Below the pieces are notes generated by a model that was given only the letters and a program-made list of their open reading frames with translations, did no database searches and was not told the origin of the DNA. Below, in pieces: positions 60,878 to 64,000 of a stretch of DNA of 64,000 nucleotides; positions within the stretch are counted from its first letter, which is position 1; each line of letters starts with the position of its first letter. Made by a program: the position numbers and the translations under genes. Source of the DNA: V1-33 sp039795165 (GTDB lineage Bacteria; Verrucomicrobiota; Verrucomicrobiia; Verrucomicrobiales; V1-33); contig JBDKER010000013.1 in assembly GCA_039795165.1 (NCBI GenBank), positions 1 through 64,000 on the forward strand, read 5' to 3'.

Positions 60878-63202
60878 TTAATCCGGCCGTGGTGGTGGGA
60901 TGGCGTCCGGGGAAGATGCGTTGAGGGTGGCGAGGGTTTGCTGGAAGGTGCGGAGTTCGCGCTGGAGGGAGTTGGCGTATTCGGCCGCGGTGGTGGGGAG
61001 GTTGGAAAGGGAGGCGAAGGCGTGGAGGAGTCGGGTGCGGAGGAAGTAGTCGTCGGAGTCCTTTGTCTGGGCGAGGATGGAATCGGCGAGGGAGATGAGG
61101 AGGGGGGCGGGAGCGGACTGGAGGGGAATGGGGGAACTGCTCGCGGGGGTGAGGCTGCTGGCAGTTGCGGAAATGGTGGTGCGGATGGGTCCGGTGGGGG
61201 AATCGATGGCGGCGGTGATGGGGGAGGTTGCGAGGTCGCTGGCGAGGAGGTCGAGGAATCGGGCGGCGTTTTCCCAGAGTTCGGCGTGGGTGCGCGCGGC
61301 GCGCTGGATGGGTTCCGACTGGAACGGGAGGGCGTGGAGGGTGGCGGCGGCTTCGGTGAAGCGGCGGGAAGCGGCGAAGGGGGCGAGTTTCTGGCGGGCC
61401 GAGGTGAGCGCGGCGAATTCCTCTTCCGGCGAGAGCGCTGGTGCGGGTGGACTGGGGGTGGCGGGGGCGAGTGCGGCAAGCGATGAGGTGGCGGCAGTGC
61501 GGGCTGGGCTGGCGAGTTGCAGTGCTGCCAGGATGGCAGCGGCTTCCTTATGGAATGGGGGAGGGGATTGGAGGAATTGGGCGAGGATGGCGGCGTCGTG
61601 GCGTTCTGCGGGGGCTAGCGATTGGCAATCGGTGACCCAGCGGGCTGATTCCGGGGGACGGGCCGATTGAAATGCTGAGAAGAAGATTTGGGCGGAGGGT
61701 GCGTCGCCGAGGTGCCAGTTCTTGAGGGCGGCGGCGAGCAGGCCGATGGCGCGGACGGAATTCGGCGGGCAGTCTGCGGTTTTTGCGGTGGGGACAATCT
61801 GCGGGGAGGCGAGCCAGCGGGAAGAATCCGAGAAGAACGAGGCGAGGGCTCGGTCGTTTTCGGAATCCGAGAACCTTGGGGCTGCGGCGATGGGAGCGAA
61901 GAGTTGGCGGGCTCCGGGTTCGTCGCCCATGAGGAGGGCAGAGAGCCCGGCATTCCAGCGCGCCCAGAGGCCGGTGGGCTGTCGGACCGATGGAGAGTCG
62001 GCGATTTCCGCGAAGATCTGGCGGGCCTTGCCGAAGTCCTCGGCGAGCAGGGCCGTGCGGGCCTGGAGGAATCGGGCTGAGGTGGAAACATCCGATCCAG
62101 CGACCGGGTCGGCGTCGGTGATGAGCGATGCGCTGCTGGTGGGGTCGGCGTGGGGCGAATTGGAGAGCCGGGAGAACCAGAGGGCGGCGGCGGTGGCCGT
62201 GATGGCGGCTGCGGCGAAGATCCAATGACGTGAATTGCGCGACGTTGATGGGGGCTGCGGGGCGGCAGCCGTGGGGTTTGCGGTGGCTCTTTCGATGGCG
62301 GCGAGGAGGTCGTCGTAGGAAGCGAAGCGGTCGTGCGGGTCAGCGGCAAGCATGCGGCTGACGAGGTCGCAGGTGGCTGGGGAGAGGCCTGAGGAATCCG
62401 GGGTCACGGACAGGGGAGCTGATTTGATGCGGAGGAGTTCGTGCAGCGAGGCCGTATCGCGGTCGCAGGGTGGAGAGCCGAGGAGGGCGTGGTGGAGAGT
62501 TGCACCGAGACCGTAGATGTCGGTGCGGCAGTCTTCCGGCTGGTGGAGCAGGGTTTCGGGGGCGACGTAGAAGGGCGTGGCCCAGATTTCGCCGCTGCCA
62601 TTGGCATCGCGGGTGAAGAGGGCGAGGCCGAAGTCGACGATCTTGGCTGAGCCTTCCGTGGTGAGGAGGATGTTGCCCGGTTTGAGGTCGCGGTGGAGCA
62701 GGCCGGCTTCGTGGGCGGCGCGGAGGCCGCGGGCTGTCTGCGCGGCGATGGCGAGCGCGTGCGATTCCGTGAGCCGGCCATTGCGGCGGATGAGTTCGTC
62801 GAGGCTGCCGCCCGGAACCAGTTCCATGGCGATGTAGAAGAATCCCTGATCACGTCCGGCGGAGAAGAGTCTGACGACATTCGGGTGCGAGATGCGGGCG
62901 GTGATTTCCGCTTCGCGTTCGAACTGGGCGAGCCGGGCCGGGTCGCGACTGCAGTCCGGGTTGAGGATTTTGAGGGCGACGTCGCGGTCGAGTTTGGCGT
63001 CGTGGGCTTTGAAGACGCGGCTCATGCCGCCGCGGCCGATTTCAGCGGTGATGGTGAACTGGTGGAAGGTGTGGCGGACGCGCATGGCGGATCCGCAGTG
63101 TGGGCAGGCGATTTTGTCGTATGGGTGGAGGTGCGACACGTCGACGGTTCCTGCGCAATGTGGGCAGGAATTGGCGTAGTGGTCGGCTCCGGGGGAATTC
63201 AT
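60878..63202 (-). CDS. Zinc-ribbon Ser/Thr protein kinase (PknB type) with membrane anchor
   Basis: A 774-residue protein. An N-terminal zinc ribbon (Cys13, Cys16, Cys33, Cys36) precedes a Hanks-type kinase with IGRGGMSRVFKA, the catalytic-lysine VALKIL, HRDLKPGNILL, DFGLALF and an APETL motif. One transmembrane helix follows (WIFAAAAITATAAALWF, about residue 328). The last 420 residues are Ala/Pro/Ser-rich helical repeats resembling degenerate TPRs (ARTALLAEDFGKARQIFAEI), probably outside the cell membrane. Zinc-ribbon kinases of this layout are common in Verrucomicrobiota and Planctomycetota. The target is unknown. It is divergent from miaA. Confidence 0.9.
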   Translation of the reverse strand: MNSPGADHYANSCPHCAGTVDVSHLHPYDKIACPHCGSAMRVRHTFHQFTITAEIGRGGMSRVFKAHDAKLDRDVALKILNPDCSRDPARLAQFEREAEITARISHPNVVRLFSAGRDQGFFYIAMELVPGGSLDELIRRNGRLTESHALAIAAQTARGLRAAHEAGLLHRDLKPGNILLTTEGSAKIVDFGLALFTRDANGSGEIWATPFYVAPETLLHQPEDCRTDIYGLGATLHHALLGSPPCDRDTASLHELLRIKSAPLSVTPDSSGLSPATCDLVSRMLAADPHDRFASYDDLLAAIERATANPTAAAPQPPSTSRNSRHWIFAAAAITATAAALWFSRLSNSPHADPTSSASLITDADPVAGSDVSTSARFLQARTALLAEDFGKARQIFAEIADSPSVRQPTGLWARWNAGLSALLMGDEPGARQLFAPIAAAPRFSDSENDRALASFFSDSSRWLASPQIVPTAKTADCPPNSVRAIGLLAAALKNWHLGDAPSAQIFFSAFQSARPPESARWVTDCQSLAPAERHDAAILAQFLQSPPPFHKEAAAILAALQLASPARTAATSSLAALAPATPSPPAPALSPEEEFAALTSARQKLAPFAASRRFTEAAATLHALPFQSEPIQRAARTHAELWENAARFLDLLASDLATSPITAAIDSPTGPIRTTISATASSLTPASSSPIPLQSAPAPLLISLADSILAQTKDSDDYFLRTRLLHAFASLSNLPTTAAEYANSLQRELRTFQQTLATLNASSPDAIPPPRPD

Positions 63203-63294
63203 GATGGTTTCCGATGATAGAGGATACTGGGAGGTGCTGCAAGAATGTGGGCGGTTGGCAGGCTGGTGGAAACGGGCATGGATGGGAGGTAGCG

Positions 63295-64000
63295 ATGAGC
63301 GACGAGACAGAGAGAACCGGGACAGGCGGGGTGGTGCTGTACCTTGCCGGGGCGACCGCCTGCGGAAAGAGTGCGGTGGGAGCGCGGGTGGCGGCCTTGC
63401 TTGGCGGGGAGGTGGTGTGTGCCGACAGCTATCAGCTGCTGCGAGGCTTGGGTGTGCTGACGGCGCAGCCCGGGGCAGAGGAATGTGGTGAGGCCCCGCA
63501 TTGGCTTTATGGGAGTCAGGGAGTGGGCGAGGTGATGAATGCGGGGCGTTATGCGGAACTGGCGTGGCCGGTGATGCAGGCTGTGCAGTCGCGCGGAGCG
63601 GTGCCCGTCGTGGCGGGCGGGAGCGGATTGTATCTGAAGGCGCTGACGCATGGCTTGAGCAGACTTCCCGCTGCCGATGCGTCGCTGCGGCGGCAGTTGG
63701 ATCAACTGAGTGCGCAGGAAGCCGTCGACTGGCTGCTGCGGTTGGATGGGCGGGCCGGGGAAGGCATCAATCTGCGCAATCCGCGGCATGTGCAGCGGGC
63801 GCTGGAGATCAGTCTGCTGAGTGGGCGTCCGGCGCGGGAAGTGAAGGAATCGTTTGTGCGCGGGCCGCATGAGGGAGCGGTGGGTGTGGTCCTTGTGCGG
63901 GAGCGTGGCGATGTGGTGCGGCGGATTGAGGCACGGACGCGGAAGATGGTGGCGGATGGGGTGGTGGACGAAGTGCGGGCGGTGGCGGCGGTGGCTGGAC
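63295..64000 (+). CDS. miaA: tRNA dimethylallyltransferase (partial, runs off the window)
   Basis: The first 235 codons of MiaA, which transfers the dimethylallyl group to A37 of tRNAs reading U-initial codons. The P-loop GATACGKSAVG, the catalytic-area ADSYQLLRGL, the NAGRYAELAW helix, VVAGGSGLYLKALTHGL and the NPRHVQRALEI motif identify it. The start is the ATG at 63295, preceded by GGGAGGT at 63284-63290. The 3' end lies beyond position 64000. Confidence 0.95.
   Translation, partial: MSDETERTGTGGVVLYLAGATACGKSAVGARVAALLGGEVVCADSYQLLRGLGVLTAQPGAEECGEAPHWLYGSQGVGEVMNAGRYAELAWPVMQAVQSRGAVPVVAGGSGLYLKALTHGLSRLPAADASLRRQLDQLSAQEAVDWLLRLDGRAGEGINLRNPRHVQRALEISLLSGRPAREVKESFVRGPHEGAVGVVLVRERGDVVRRIEARTRKMVADGVVDEVRAVAAVAG

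Overview
The window is GC-rich bacterial chromosome with densely packed genes, mostly single-function housekeeping genes set among large exported proteins. The exported proteins carry LamG, PA14, CotH, lamin-tail and calcium-binding (DxDxDG) repeats and end in a recurring 'W...YFRLR' tail. Together with zinc-ribbon protein kinases, Tat-exported oxidoreductases and NarL-type two-component pairs, this points to a member of the Verrucomicrobiota. That assignment is an inference from protein style; no rRNA is present.

Layout. 1-4.4 kb: terminator and tRNA-Pro(GGG), a RmlD-like reductase, a nucleoside-permease-like MFS protein and small exported proteins. 4.5-8.9 kb: an AraC regulator divergent from a four-gene operon encoding a cobalt-type nitrile hydratase-family enzyme (alpha with a Tat signal, beta with an exported-protein tail, a His-rich accessory protein, and a HupE/UreJ metal permease). 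8.9-17.8 kb: XylR-like regulator, a probably frameshifted c-type haem protein, IF-1-like protein, Rep/PcrA helicase, a SNF2 helicase and NAD kinase. 18-26.1 kb: a LamG/calcium-repeat exported protein divergent from a beta-propeller sensor kinase and NarL-type regulator. 26.2-37.4 kb: Der GTPase, Gfo/Idh/MocA oxidoreductase, TPR protein, a CotH-domain giant, adenosylhomocysteinase and an FmdB-like zinc-ribbon protein. 37.5-42.6 kb: PQQ-type propeller protein and a sensor kinase/regulator/MHS-transporter group. 42.9-59.9 kb: a tightly spaced four-gene, 17-kb operon with a 3575-codon glycine-rich/LamG/PA14 protein, a secreted partner, a SurA-like lipoprotein and an RTX-like exported protein. 59.9-60.9 kb: a gene-poor stretch. 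60.9-64 kb: a Ser/Thr kinase and the start of miaA, which runs off the window.

Two systems stand out. One is the nitrile hydratase operon, whose signals suggest that the assembled metalloenzyme is exported, probably by Tat with the signal-less beta subunit riding along. The other is the giant-protein operon, which looks like a self-contained cell-surface or secreted assembly with its own periplasmic folding factor, and which faces a two-component system across a shared intergenic region. Functions of the giant-protein operon are not recognisable from sequence and are described only by architecture.
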